This document shows positions 9,118 through 19,439 of a stretch of 64,000 nt of DNA, one piece after another. The stretch comes from Isochrysis galbana (lineage: Eukaryota; Haptophyta; Isochrysidales; Isochrysidaceae): assembly GCA_018136815.1 (NCBI GenBank), contig CM030934.1, forward strand, positions 1,520,979 to 1,584,978, written 5' to 3'. Position 1 is the stretch's first letter. Each line of letters starts with the position of its first letter. The position numbers and the translations under genes were made by a program. A model generated the notes under the pieces. That model was not told where the DNA came from. It saw nothing but the letters and a program-made list of their open reading frames with translations, and did no database searches.

Positions 9118-9659
9118 GATGGGACGTCAAGCATCAGGTCGTAAGGGTAAGGGCTCGCCGGCCTTATACCTGATGTCAGCCTGATATCAGCCTAATAGCA
9201 GGTTCAATATCAGGTTAGTATTATAAGGGTATTGTAATGTTATAATGATTATAAGGTAGTGTACGCTTACGACATAACAACATATCACTCGTCATCGGGC
9301 TCCTCCACTATCATCTCTAGGTCCCAAGGCAGCACATGTGACTCCCAATCTTTCAGCAAATCCTCAAGCACAAGATTTGTGTGGCACCTCACAAGCCTCT
9401 CCACAGTGGATGCACCCAGCCTATAGCCTATTGCGCTTCTTTGAGTGGATCCAGTCTTGCACAGACCACGACCGCACGACCGCTCACATCCCGAAGCAGA
9501 ACACGAAAGCGCAAGCAAACGGCAAGCAGCCCACTGAAGATGAGGCCATGACGCTAAATAAATGTTCGCCCATTTGTACGAAGCCATCACTCGAGCGCGA
9601 TTGGAGAATGCCACTTCATCATTAAGATCATGGATGGAAGCCACTGATAGGGCGGTCAA
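9118..9659 (-). mobile_element. hAT transposon fragment, one terminus plus transposase end
   Basis: Terminal GATGGGACGTCA at 9118 matches the reverse complement of the terminus at 27954-27965. It is followed by subterminal CCTGATATCAG-type repeats (to about 9215), as at 27880-27950. Transposase sequence lies inward. The other end is missing; at about 9647 the repeat starting GGGCGGTCAAACAGT begins. Confidence 0.75.
9285..9659 (-). pseudogene. hAT transposase C-terminal fragment
   Basis: About 124 codons closing at 9285. The core is ACRLLALSCSASGCERS, the hAT C-terminal dimerisation signature, preceded by NRARVMASYKWANIYLASWP and ended by a Glu/Asp-rich tail. The stretch after CERS is partly scrambled relative to the copy at 27226-27830, which suggests decay. 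The N-terminal zinc finger and the DDE catalytic region are absent. No convincing ATG context supports expression. Confidence 0.75.
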
Positions 9660-9790
9660 ACAGTGTTTTTTTATAAGGGGTAAAAAATGACCATCTCAGA
9701 ATTGAGGAAATTTAAGGATTTTTTTCGGGAGAAAGTTCCCAATACACCCAATTAGCACATATCCGGGGCCCATTAGGCCGCCAGGCACCA
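9647..9790 (+). repeat. Dispersed repeat end, shared with 37833-37960
   Basis: Both copies begin ATAGGGCGGTCAAACA and continue with a weakly conserved AAAAATGA ... ATTGAGGAAAT block. A reversed terminal-like piece (TGTTTGACCGCCCA) is at 23550-23563. It looks like a DNA-transposon terminus; the mate cannot be placed. Confidence 0.55.
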
Positions 9791-10020
9791 TATTGACAGA
9801 TGACACCCTTGCAGCTACGCCAATCGCCCAAACTGTCCGCGCGCACCGCGTCGAAATCGGCCACGCCCCCGGATTCAACGCTAGCGTCCGCCGGTGCCGA
9901 GATACGCGCGAGTACCCAGCTTTGAGCGGTCACCGAGCGCGCTGCCGGCTGTTTGGGGTTGATCCAGTTGTATGGTATGACCCACCAGGCACCATATCGA
10001 CAGATGACCTCTCCGTCTCT
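9775..10020. repeat. Direct repeat pair about 207 bp apart
   Basis: CAGGCACCATATTGACAGAT (from 9781) recurs as CAGGCACCATATCGACAGAT (from about 9988). No gene is apparent around it up to 10600. Confidence 0.6.
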
Positions 10021-10608
10021 CGCGACGTGTTTGAGTTATCGGTGATTTGGGGTCGCGGTTGCTTGATAATTTGCTTGGTTTGGGTGAATGATTCCGGTGT
10101 TCGTGAGTCGGTGTATCCTGTTGTTTTTCAGCACCGTTGTCCGTCGTTGTTCGCTGCGTCGCTGCACTCAAGCAGCCTAGGCTCCCTCCCTGAGGGAAGA
10201 GTTCTTCGTAGGTCTAACAATCTCTTAAAACCCAACACACTAGGGCCGCTAGGAGCGCCTCGCCGCCCCACCGCCCTTCGTTCGCCGTTCGTTCCCCGTC
10301 CAGACACCCAAATGGGGATGCCCGACCCCATCCAGAATTTCATTCACCCGACTCCCGGCGGGGAGGAGGGCCAAGGCGCCGCGCTAACCGCCGGTGCCGC
10401 TCGCGACGGAGTGGCCCAGAGCCCTCCGGCTCCGCTCGACTCGACACCTTAGGAGCAATTCTACATCCAGGCGTCCGAACGAGCGCATGACCACGTCAAG
10501 CGTACCAATGGCATCGCGGCCGGGCGCAAGCGAATCGAGGAGTTCCTGCGGTGCGAGGGGCGGTGGTGGGTCAGTGCCGGTGTGTGCCACCCTTAAGAAC
10601 CCGCGTGC
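10020..10608. other. No gene seen
   Basis: GC-rich DNA with overlapping ORFs of repeat-like composition; nothing recognisable. Confidence 0.45.
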
Positions 10609-10610
10609 CA

Positions 10611-10979
10611 CCTACCAGTGACCCCCCACCCTGCTCGCGAGAGCTCTAGGCTCTGCATGGCCACCATCTCCAGGCCATTCTTCGGCCGATCGAGGGCGAT
10701 CGGACGTCGCGGAAGCTCCGCGTTTCTAATAGTGATGCGCCCCACATTCACCACTCTGATTCCCTCCCGTGAGCGAACCCCTCAATCTCCCAAAATAGCC
10801 CGCCACGCGCGGGGGAAGGGAGGGGAGTCACTCACCGACGCCATTGCCCTTCGTGGGGCGGGAGGGGGTCGTTCGGAGGGGGGAGGGAGTCGCCGGGGCA
10901 GGTAGGGGGGGACCCTAAGGAATCCTTGGACACCCAGGGGAGGTGGGAAATAGTGGTTAAAATGAGTGAGTGACCGAGC
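10611..10979 (+). repeat. Dispersed repeat family D, copy 1
   Basis: About 370 bp matching 22931-23328 and, in reverse, 36125-36430. Shared blocks: ACCCTGCTCGCGAGAGCTC, CGGAAGCTCCGCGTTTCTAA, TCCTTGGACACCCAGGGGAG. It ends in GAGTGAGTGACCGAGCTA, a terminal-like motif also ending the copies at 23328 and 23530. Confidence 0.8.
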
Positions 10980-11479
10980 TAACAGTGGACGAGCCATGCA
11001 CCAACTAGCACCAACCGCGCACACCTCCATCGCGGGGGAGGAGGAGGAGGGGCTCCGTTGCCGATACAAGTAGGTGGTACAAAAGATAGTCGAACGCGAA
11101 CGCAACTCAAACTTTTTGACCATTTGAACATGGTCAACTACCTACTACTACTACTCACTTGACCCCTCTAGAGGGAACATTGTGAAAAACTCTGACAATT
11201 TTCCTCGCGCCGCGTACACGCGGCGCTCAACACCTTGCGGCTGTGCCGCGAACACACCCAACTCAAGGCGCGCGACAATGAACACCCGTCAACTGCATAC
11301 TCACCCCCCCTAAATAAAAAGTGAACGCGCGTATTATTTTTACCAGCTATTTGTAAAGGCTACGGACCACAGCACTGAGGTTATACTCGCAAAACAAGAA
11401 AAAACTCTCAACGGAATCAAACGGCATTGGCAGCTTGCCCTCCCGCCGCCCGTGCTACAGGCGTCGCGAGGCCGATCCG
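10980..11479. other. Upstream region of the methyltransferase gene
   Basis: No gene seen. Contains GC-rich low-complexity DNA to 11060 and AT-richer sequence before the start codon at 11480. No clear promoter motif. Confidence 0.4.
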
Positions 11480-12463
11480 ATGTGGTGGGTCTCCCATCTG
11501 TCTCTTATCGGTGCAGCTGGCCTGCTTCACTCACTGCCTGGGAACGGGCGCTCCTGGCTGTCTTTGCATGAGCCACCCGTGATCGTCGATCTGAGACCGC
11601 CAGAAGACTTCTGCTCTGGCCACCTAGAGGCTGCAGCCAACATTCCTCTCAGTGACCTGCGCCAGCGCCTCTTTGAGCTGCCTCCACCTGGCGAGTGGCC
11701 GCTCGGCCTCATTGGAGGAGAGGCGGAGCTTGAGGAGGCCAGGGCACTCTTGGAGCCTAAAGGGTGGACGCCGCAAATGATCAACTTGTCAGACTCTGCG
11801 GCCATAGCCAAGCTCGGGTATGTCACACGAGGCCCATCAGAGGCTCAGGCGTGGCGGCCGAACTCCTTCCTTGCCGCGGTCTTCCGCAGCATAGGAACCC
11901 TGCCCCACGAGGACGAGCCAGGTGCTGTCCTTGATCTTGGGTGTGGCTCGGGGCGTGATGCGGTCTACCTTGCAAAAGAGCTGCAAAGACGGGGTTGCAA
12001 ATGGCTAGTAACTGGAATCGACAACCATGAGGCAGCATTGCAGCGAGGCCGCGAGCTCGCTGAGAGTAACCACATCGAGACCACAAGTTGCAGCTTCGTG
12101 AATGCGGACCTTAGGCGTGGCGGCCTTGACGAAACTTTGGGGGCGGCTGGTCTACCACTTCGTCTGGTTCATGGATGCCGATTTCTTGATGTTGACTTGT
12201 TGTGCCGCATTCCACAGCTACTCGCACCGGATGGGCTCTTTGTGTGGAGCACTTTCCAGGATCCTTCGGACGATTCGCGACCGCTCGCGCCACCGTTCCG
12301 CACATCGCGCAGGTTGCGGCGTGGGCAGCTCGCAGCCATGCTCGGAGAAGACAGCCGTGGCAATGGCGGGCTTGAGGTGTTGTGCGACGTCGAGGGGGAG
12401 CTTCTCACTAGAGGCGAATGGGTTCCAGCCTCGTTTTTTGTGGCTCGACGACGAAGCACCTGA
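11480..12463 (+). CDS. Rhodanese-like domain fused to SAM-dependent methyltransferase
   Basis: 327 residues from the ATG at 11480 (MWWVSHLSLIGAAGLLHSLP); the upstream in-frame start is only a TTG. Residues about 30-120 look like a rhodanese fold (PPVIVDLRPPEDFCSGHLEA, AANIPLSDL), but the position of the catalytic Cys loop reads GLIGGEAE, so the domain is probably not a sulfurtransferase. Residues about 150-327 form a class I methyltransferase: motif I AVLDLGCGSGRDAVYLA, then VTGIDNHEAAL, FVNADLR and a post-motif strand FVWSTF. The layout resembles TehB-like or thiopurine-type methyltransferases. The N terminus is mildly hydrophobic and might be a targeting signal. Substrate unknown. Single exon. 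Confidence 0.85.
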   Translation: MWWVSHLSLIGAAGLLHSLPGNGRSWLSLHEPPVIVDLRPPEDFCSGHLEAAANIPLSDLRQRLFELPPPGEWPLGLIGGEAELEEARALLEPKGWTPQMINLSDSAAIAKLGYVTRGPSEAQAWRPNSFLAAVFRSIGTLPHEDEPGAVLDLGCGSGRDAVYLAKELQRRGCKWLVTGIDNHEAALQRGRELAESNHIETTSCSFVNADLRRGGLDETLGAAGLPLRLVHGCRFLDVDLLCRIPQLLAPDGLFVWSTFQDPSDDSRPLAPPFRTSRRLRRGQLAAMLGEDSRGNGGLEVLCDVEGELLTRGEWVPASFFVARRRST

Positions 12464-12601
12464 CCTCAGAATTATCCGCGATGTCGTTCGAGGAGATGAT
12501 CTCACACGCCGCACTGTTGCTGGAAAAGAGACGAAAGGATTGCGTATGTTCATGTTGTTATGCGCGTCAGTTCTTGACATCGTAATGGTAATATACTAGT
12601 A

Positions 12602-12640
12602 CTACCTCTGTTCCAAGGGCAATTTCTTGATAGTGTTAAA
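12602..12640 (+). repeat. Tc1/mariner-type terminal repeat, isolated
   Basis: CTACCTCTGTTCCAAGGGCA resembles the terminus CTACCTCCGTTCC of the element at 33451-34462 and is preceded by a TA-containing ACTAGTA. The partner end is not identified. Confidence 0.45.
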
Positions 12641-12739
12641 TCAGCTACTCTCACTAGCTATACGATCTAACACTAAACCCGGCCGCGCTTGCGACGTGTT
12701 TGACCGGTGAACACAACCGATACGCCCATCACTCGTCTC

Positions 12740-12925
12740 CCCGCCATGCCAGAAGCGTTCATTTAGGTCGCGTTCCTCGCCTGCTAGGTCTAGGTTTCCC
12801 TATCGCTGCTACGACACCGCCCTTATATCCCCTCCCTCCACCTCCTCCCTTACCCCCAATCATTCTTATTTCTTCGGTTTCCGGGGTCCGGCTCTGGTGC
12901 ACTACCAAGAGCCAAGAGCCTAGTT
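12740..12925 (-). mobile_element. Family B retroelement 3' region, truncated
   Basis: The reverse complement matches 59240-59400: GTAGTGCACC...GAGCC, CCCCGGAAACCGAAGA, GGAGGAGGTGGAGG, AAGGGCGGTG. The terminal T-tailed motif itself is lost here. Confidence 0.6.
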
Positions 12926-13330
12926 CGGAGTGAGGGTTCGGGGCGGGGGGCAGGCTTGTTGGATGTCATCATTTATCATCGCTAAACGCTAAACCCTCAG
13001 GTAAAACTCTCGTAAAAGAGAGAGAGAAGAGAGGGGACTACTTCATTGAGCCTTGCGGTCCTGCGGACTGCCGCGCCGACCGCCGATTTTACACCTCCAA
13101 GCCGTGCGCCAGGCGTATTTGCGGTTGCGGGATTGCGGGTGTGCAACATGCGCACCAGTGGACTCAATTCTAGTGTTATGTTTATGTTTGCATAATTAAT
13201 ACATTCGAGTATTATTGTAAACGGACCATGGCTCAACTTGATTTGTGTCCCATATTCGACGTAACGCCACCTTTTACCTGCGGACTAAGTATAATATGCA
13301 AATTTTCGCATTTCTTACCATTTTTGAATT
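12926..13330. other. No gene seen
   Basis: Contains an AG-rich patch (13015-13035) and AT-rich DNA; the ORFs are short and unsupported. Confidence 0.4.
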
Positions 13331-13338
13331 TTTGATCT

Positions 13339-13590
13339 GTGATATGCGTGATATGTGCTGTTGCTGTGTGTGACGGTCAAATTTTTGTCGCTTTTTTGGT
13401 GTTCAACTGCGTCGAGGACGTCGACGCGGACACCAAAAAGCTAGACGACAAAGAAGGATACACTAACGCGCAAGGACCCAAGCTAAAAACCGTCACGAAC
13501 GAAATTGGACTAACGGACGCGTACAACCTTGTTAACGGCCGGGCCAAAGGGGGCTTTACCAGGCTATCGGGGACACCAAATAATACCTGA
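13339..13590 (+). pseudogene. Endonuclease fragment of a non-LTR retrotransposon
   Basis: About 83 codons. VFNCVEDVDADTKKLD followed by GPKLKTVTNEIGLTDAYNL and GGFTRLSGT matches the GDFNxxxxxxD ... L...GL.D.w...FT region of APE-type endonucleases in LINEs. The residues before it (FVAFLV) sit where the strand before GDFN should be, with the Gly-Asp lost. It ends at a stop just after FTRLSGTPNNT, so it is a decayed fragment. The elements at 3163 and 38491 have deleted exactly this region, so it may derive from a fuller relative. Confidence 0.6.
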
Positions 13591-13867
13591 GTTTAGCGAT
13601 AGTGATATTGTTGAAATACTGAAGGGAATGAACTCGGAGGGTTATGATATTACAACTCTACCGCAGTACGGCACATATGAGCACTATCTGTGGAAGGACT
13701 ACTATTGGCGAGAAAATACTTTACGCTCGACAAATGTACTGACAGATATGCGGTCTCTCATGGTTGGGATATTAGTCTGCTCCAACGACCTCCATCCTGG
13801 AGTAACCCTGCGAGGGCATGAGCGGCGATGCTGCTCGTCACCGCCAAACTGAAACTAGTCGTGGAAT

Positions 13868-13922
13868 GGACATTTGATCGCTCAATTCGACTGATGCCCC
13901 ACAATTGACGGAACGACACCTC
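13868..13922 (+). repeat. Dispersed repeat, short copy
   Basis: Same 55-bp core as in 28507-28565 and, inverted, 3001-3060 (TCAATTCGACTGATGCCCCA, CACAATTGACGGAACGACAC). Confidence 0.85.
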
Positions 13923-14230
13923 CCCTGCCCCTCCCTCACTGGTGCTCCTGGGCCTCAGGGGCCCCCACTCTGGCCACCTGTCTGCCTGTCGAATAGGGGG
14001 GGGGGGGGGGGTTGGAGCGATGGGCTGGCCACGACAGGCCAGGACGCGCGAGGCAGGCGAGCCTGCCATTGAGAGAGTGGGTCAGCAGTGCAGTGGGCTC
14101 CTAGCAGCAGCCATGAGGCATGCCAGGAGCATGGGTGGTTCCTCCCCCATGGCAGGGGAGGAGTGGAGAGAGGGGGGGGGGCTCGTGCCCCCCCATGGGC
14201 GAACTAAGTATAAACTTAGTTTTGGGGGTG
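13923..14230 (+). repeat. GC-rich module ending in a palindromic hairpin
   Basis: Shares CATGGCAGGGGAGGAGTGGA, CTCGTGCCCCCCCATGGGCG and the perfect hairpin AACTAAGT-ATAA-ACTTAGTT (14202-14221) with 56640-57029. Related GC-rich blocks occur at 35170-35490. The hairpin resembles the 5' hairpin of family A elements but no MERA-type ORF follows. Confidence 0.7.
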
Positions 14231-14490
14231 GGAGGAGAGAGGGAGTGGGAACGAGGTGCGCTGCATGACCCTATCCTTTATAATGATATTTGTGCACGAG
14301 CCACCACAAAGTAGTTACGTATCCATAGACAGGCGGAAGGCGAGGAACAAAGGAAGAAAGGGATCGAGGGCTCTAGGGTCCGAGTGGGGGAGGCCAAAAG
14401 AATAAGCCGCCAAGCGATCTCAGCATAAATGCACAATGGAAGACTACAAAGGCGGGAAGAATGTTCTGCAAAATGGTGAAGACACATCGC
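14231..14490. other. No gene seen
   Basis: 3' flank of the minus-strand gene; purine-rich 14330-14360. Confidence 0.4.
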
Positions 14491-14494
14491 ATCC

Positions 14495-16594
14495 TCACAC
14501 ACACGGCATGATCAAGAAGCCCCAGGTGGGATACGCATATGGTACGCCAAAGTTTTGATGGCTCCTGTCTGACCACCACGGCAGAGCTTGCGGAAATTGA
14601 GACACAGGATATAGGCAAAGAGGGCCTCCAAAATGAGGCATCCGGCTCCTCATCGGAGCGCCAATGACGGGGGCGTCACCGATTCGCTGATTTTCAAGCC
14701 CAGGCCAAAATGATGGACGCGGTGGCGCTAAATTATCAAGTGAGTTGAGGCTAGAATAATTTGGAGCGGACGCTATGTGGGAGACATTCGATGCATGAAG
14801 CTCGGCATTGAGATTACCAGCGGCGTAACTGCGGCCCAGTACACCCGTGTCGTGGCTCGAAGGACGCAGACGATGTGCCGCCCATTTGGCCCGAAGGGCC
14901 CATAGTGAAGCCCTAATCGTTGGTCCATCGCTCTCGCTTTTTGCTGAACCCAGCGTCGCGGGCAGGTAAGGTAGTGTAGTGCTTCTTCTTGGCGGTTGCA
15001 TAGAAAATGCGCCCGTAGTGGCTGTAGAGCTTGCATGATATGAGGAAGCGCTGGGCAATGCACGGAACAAACGAACACTTCCACGGGTAACTTTCGAGTG
15101 AGGCGATCCATTTCCAGTCCTTTGATTGGACGACTCGAGAGAAGCATGTAGAGTCGACTTGTTGGGCGCTGGCGGCTTATAAGTAGCTTCAAAGCCTGTC
15201 TCCGTGGAGTTAAAAAGTGGTCCAGATGCTGCCTTGGCATCGCTTGCGCATGCCTGTCGCATAGCAACAACGGAATTTGCGGCATCTAATGCAGAAGCGG
15301 CTGCATCGGCTGCGGCAGTTTGGGCACAATTAGCAGCTGTACTGGCAGCAGCCGCGGAGACTGCCGCCCGTAAGACTTGCGCGTTAATGTCGATGGCATG
15401 AACGCCATGCGGTGCAAAGTCCAAGGTCCCAAGCCGCAAGCTGGGCATTGAGTGGGATCGAGGTAATGGCGAAGGTTTTGAAGGCGGTGTCAAAAAGCAT
15501 GCAGTTGCAGCTTGGCTGCGAGAAAGCTCCTCATCGCAAGGCTGTGGCGGTGAGTCGGCAGCCCTTCCGACCGTTGAACAATTTGCTCGAACAGAAGTCG
15601 ATAACGAGCCATCTGACCGTTGTTCACGAGATCCCGAGGACGCGAAGCTAGCCTCCCGCGAGCACTCAGCAATGGGCTCACAAGTGTGAACAAAGCTACA
15701 AGCAGAGGCCGGAATGCTGAGGTGCTCGTGGCCCGAAGAAGCGCACAGGTTACGCACAGGAGTCCTTGGGGTGCTCTGGATGGCCGAGATCGACGGGAGC
15801 TCACCATCCACTTCCATCTTCCCAGGAGGTAGTGCGCCCTCGCTAACACCTCGTTTGGGCGTTGTGGACAACGTAGCTATCGACTCCGTCAACGAAGATC
15901 TGGGGCTGCCTTCGCATGCTTCCATACTATTTGCCGACGAGAGATGCGTCATGACCTGGGGCGTAGTACATGATTGCTGTGAATCTCCAGTGGAATCCCC
16001 TGACCCACCCGTGACAAAGGGGCACTGAATTTCGTCTTCGAAGCCCGTCCTGAGAAATAGACTGTCCTCTTCCTCTGAACCCCGCCTAGCAAGCATGCTG
16101 GATGTGCGTTGAAGGTTTGAGAACAGGCTCTGGGCCCTTGGAAGATCTCTAGCCCAAGCTGGTTGCTCGGGCGTGTGAGGCCTTCTGCTCTCGGTGGCCC
16201 CTCCTGATACTGCCTGTACTGGCCATCCAGCTGCTTCTGCGATCTCCATCCACGCCGGCCGATGTGGGGCACTCTTCTCGGCAGAGGAGAAATCGAGCTG
16301 CTTGGCGATGGATTTCGCAGGTGGAGACTTGGGGGGCAGGCATCTCCACCCTGCACTGGAAGCGTGGCTCTCGTATGAGTACGCACTCCTGCACCGTTTG
16401 GTCTCATGCGCATGGCTCAATGAATGGCGTGCTGAGGGCTGACCAGAGAGTGGAGCCCACTCAGCGTGCGGTATCTGTGGGAGGTGCGAGGCTGCATTGA
16501 AAGAGGAGGACGGCGGGAAGACTCCTTCATATCGCGGAAAGTGCAGCCGGCGCGAGCTGCTCTCGAACGGGTTGCGCAGGGCCCAGTCCCCCAT
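14495..16594 (-). CDS. Large Ser/Ala-rich protein of unknown function
   Basis: 699 residues in one exon from the ATG at 16594 (MGDWALRNPFESSSRRLHFP). No known domain. Ser, Pro and Arg dominate, as in disordered or phospho-regulated proteins; there are many SP and TP sites (for example HTPEQPAW, STPKRGVS, QSTPRTPVR). Residues about 390-450 form an Ala-rich heptad-like stretch (VLRAAVSAAAASTAANCAQT ... SALDAANSVVAMRQA) that may be a helical or coiled-coil segment. The 2.1-kb open frame without stops and its non-repetitive ends argue that it is real. The short C terminus (MPCV) is unremarkable. Function cannot be given. Confidence 0.65.
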   Translation of the reverse strand: MGDWALRNPFESSSRRLHFPRYEGVFPPSSSFNAASHLPQIPHAEWAPLSGQPSARHSLSHAHETKRCRSAYSYESHASSAGWRCLPPKSPPAKSIAKQLDFSSAEKSAPHRPAWMEIAEAAGWPVQAVSGGATESRRPHTPEQPAWARDLPRAQSLFSNLQRTSSMLARRGSEEEDSLFLRTGFEDEIQCPFVTGGSGDSTGDSQQSCTTPQVMTHLSSANSMEACEGSPRSSLTESIATLSTTPKRGVSEGALPPGKMEVDGELPSISAIQSTPRTPVRNLCASSGHEHLSIPASACSFVHTCEPIAECSREASFASSGSREQRSDGSLSTSVRANCSTVGRAADSPPQPCDEELSRSQAATACFLTPPSKPSPLPRSHSMPSLRLGTLDFAPHGVHAIDINAQVLRAAVSAAAASTAANCAQTAAADAAASALDAANSVVAMRQACASDAKAASGPLFNSTETGFEATYKPPAPNKSTLHASLESSNQRTGNGSPHSKVTRGSVRLFRALPSASSYHASSTATTGAFSMQPPRRSTTLPYLPATLGSAKSESDGPTIRASLWALRAKWAAHRLRPSSHDTGVLGRSYAAGNLNAELHASNVSHIASAPNYSSLNSLDNLAPPRPSFWPGLENQRIGDAPVIGAPMRSRMPHFGGPLCLYPVSQFPQALPWWSDRSHQNFGVPYAYPTWGFLIMPCV

Positions 16595-16680
16595 CGGAGG
16601 GGAGACGCTCGAGGTGCGGCTGGCGCGCTGTTTCGCGCCAAACTCACTCCGACAGGAAGGGCGCGAGGAGTACTACTACT

Positions 16681-16830
16681 AATTTTTTTTAAAAAGGTGA
16701 AAGGTCCCGCCGGCCCCGCCTAGGGGTAGGCCAGGATATCCGAGATATCCATCGGGATATTTGGGCGGATATGCTGGAAATGGATATCTCTGGATAGATG
16801 TGGGATATTTGGGCGCTGTGAGCGTGCGGT
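16681..16830 (+). repeat. hAT-like terminus with GATAT-rich subterminal repeats
   Basis: TAGGGGTAGGCCAGGATATC at 16721 fits the TAGG-N3-AGGCC terminal pattern of the element at 52201-53434, and is followed by repeated GGATAT(C/T) units (GATATCC, GGGATATTTGGGCG twice). The other terminus is not found nearby. Confidence 0.45.
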
Positions 16831-17008
16831 GCCCAAAAACAAAACTCGCATTCGGCGCGTCGCCGCAGAGCCGCTGTACCCCTGCGGCGCTCATGATTGG
16901 GAGGTGACAAATCAAGCGAATACGTAATAAACAATGTTGTTACTGTAATAGTAATTTCCCATCTCACCACCGAGAGCGCCACCCCGCTCCTTGTTGCCAC
17001 CCACCACC

Positions 17009-17468
17009 ATGCCACGAGGTGAGCTGCCGCTCTTGCACCTGCCCTGACGCTAGAGCGCCACCCACTCACCTGTGCCTATGCCCATCTCCTTGCGCAGGTC
17101 CACGCCGCTCGCGCCGCTCCGCACCGCGCAGGAACGCCGACAATTCTGTCGGCGACAACCCTGCGCGTGTGAGCGCCGAACGCACGCAGAGCGACTCATC
17201 GACAGAGCGCGGCGAAGAGACCGCCGAGGAGGCGTCGGGCGCGAGGGCCGGGAACGAGGAGGGGGTGCCCGACGAGAGCGACCGCGACGCCACTTCCATG
17301 GTCTCCCCCAGCCTCAAGGTGGGCACGCGCGTGATGCACCACCTGCACGGCAACGGCGTCATCACCTCCCTCGGCCAGGGCACGCTTCACGGCATGAACA
17401 TGGTGGAGCTGGAGTTCGCAGCGGACAACAAGCTCAAGCGTCGATACCCTCTAACCCCTGCTAGTTAA
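17009..17468 (+). CDS. Small basic protein with a C-terminal tudor/KOW-like module, two exons
   Basis: I infer a 10-nt first exon (17009-17018: ATG CCA CGA G, in a CCACCATGC context), a GT-AG intron 17019-17097 (GTGAGCTG ... CTTGCGCAG) and exon 2 at 17098-17468. This gives 126 residues: an Arg-rich start (MPRGPRRSRRSAPRRN), an acidic Glu/Ser linker, and a C-terminal part VGTRVMHHLHGNGVITSLGQ ... VELEFAADNKLKRRYPL. The last part resembles the UvrD-C/CarD-type small beta barrel (G-x-V-x-H-x-x-x-G-x-G-V-I ... v-x-F) used in nucleic-acid or protein contacts. Without splicing the ORF would start at 17019 with Cys-rich sequence that is unlikely protein. Function unknown. Confidence 0.55.
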
Positions 17469-17976
17469 CAAAACAAGTTCACCAGAGAGCACTAACAGGT
17501 TCCCAAAAAACCTACCAGTTGATGGTATTCCCTAGCCTTGCTGTACTACCGTCTACGGTTCATCATGATATTATGATGGGGAGTGGGAGGGCGGTCAAGT
17601 TTGAGGCGCGACCTGAAGGGTGGTCAAATGTGAGGCGCGATCTGCAGAGCAGAGAGCAGCGATAGCAAGAAGTGATACAAAACAAGCAACACTCTCAACC
17701 CAAACTCGGAAGACAACACACATAACACCCACTATTGTGCGCATCGCACGACCACATGTCCGCCTAGCTGAGTTCGGCAATTTGTTGACGTGTGGCTCGG
17801 TGAGGCCACAGCTCGCAGCGTACATAATGCATAGATCGGAAGACGGCTAGACCACAGCGCACAGCTTGTAGTGCGGCGCGAGGCGACCGTTGGTGCCGCA
17901 CTGATGGACATAGCTCAATGTCGACATGCATGGCATACAATAGCGACAGCTTACGGCTCAAATCCCCTCATTGAAT
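17469..17976. other. No gene seen
   Basis: Intergenic between convergent genes. GGGCGGTCAAGTTTGAGGCG (from about 17591) and GGGTGGTCAAATGTGAGGCG (from about 17620) form a short direct repeat related to the GGGCGGTCAAACA terminus at 9650 and 37835. Confidence 0.4.
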
Positions 17977-19234
<1,258 letters not shown>

Positions 19235-19439
19235 GCGCCATCCGGAGTGCACGGTGCTGGCGTCAGCATACCGGTAGGGGAGGGCATGTGCGCACCTATT
19301 GATCGAGACAACGGCCGGCGGCGGCGAGCCCTCTTTCTTTCTGTGCTAGAGTGCTAGAGTACTCCTAGCTCCTAGAGTAGGGAATTCTAATCCCGCAGTA
19401 CACTCCTAGAGTACTCCGGGGGTAGCCAACTCCTGGCGC

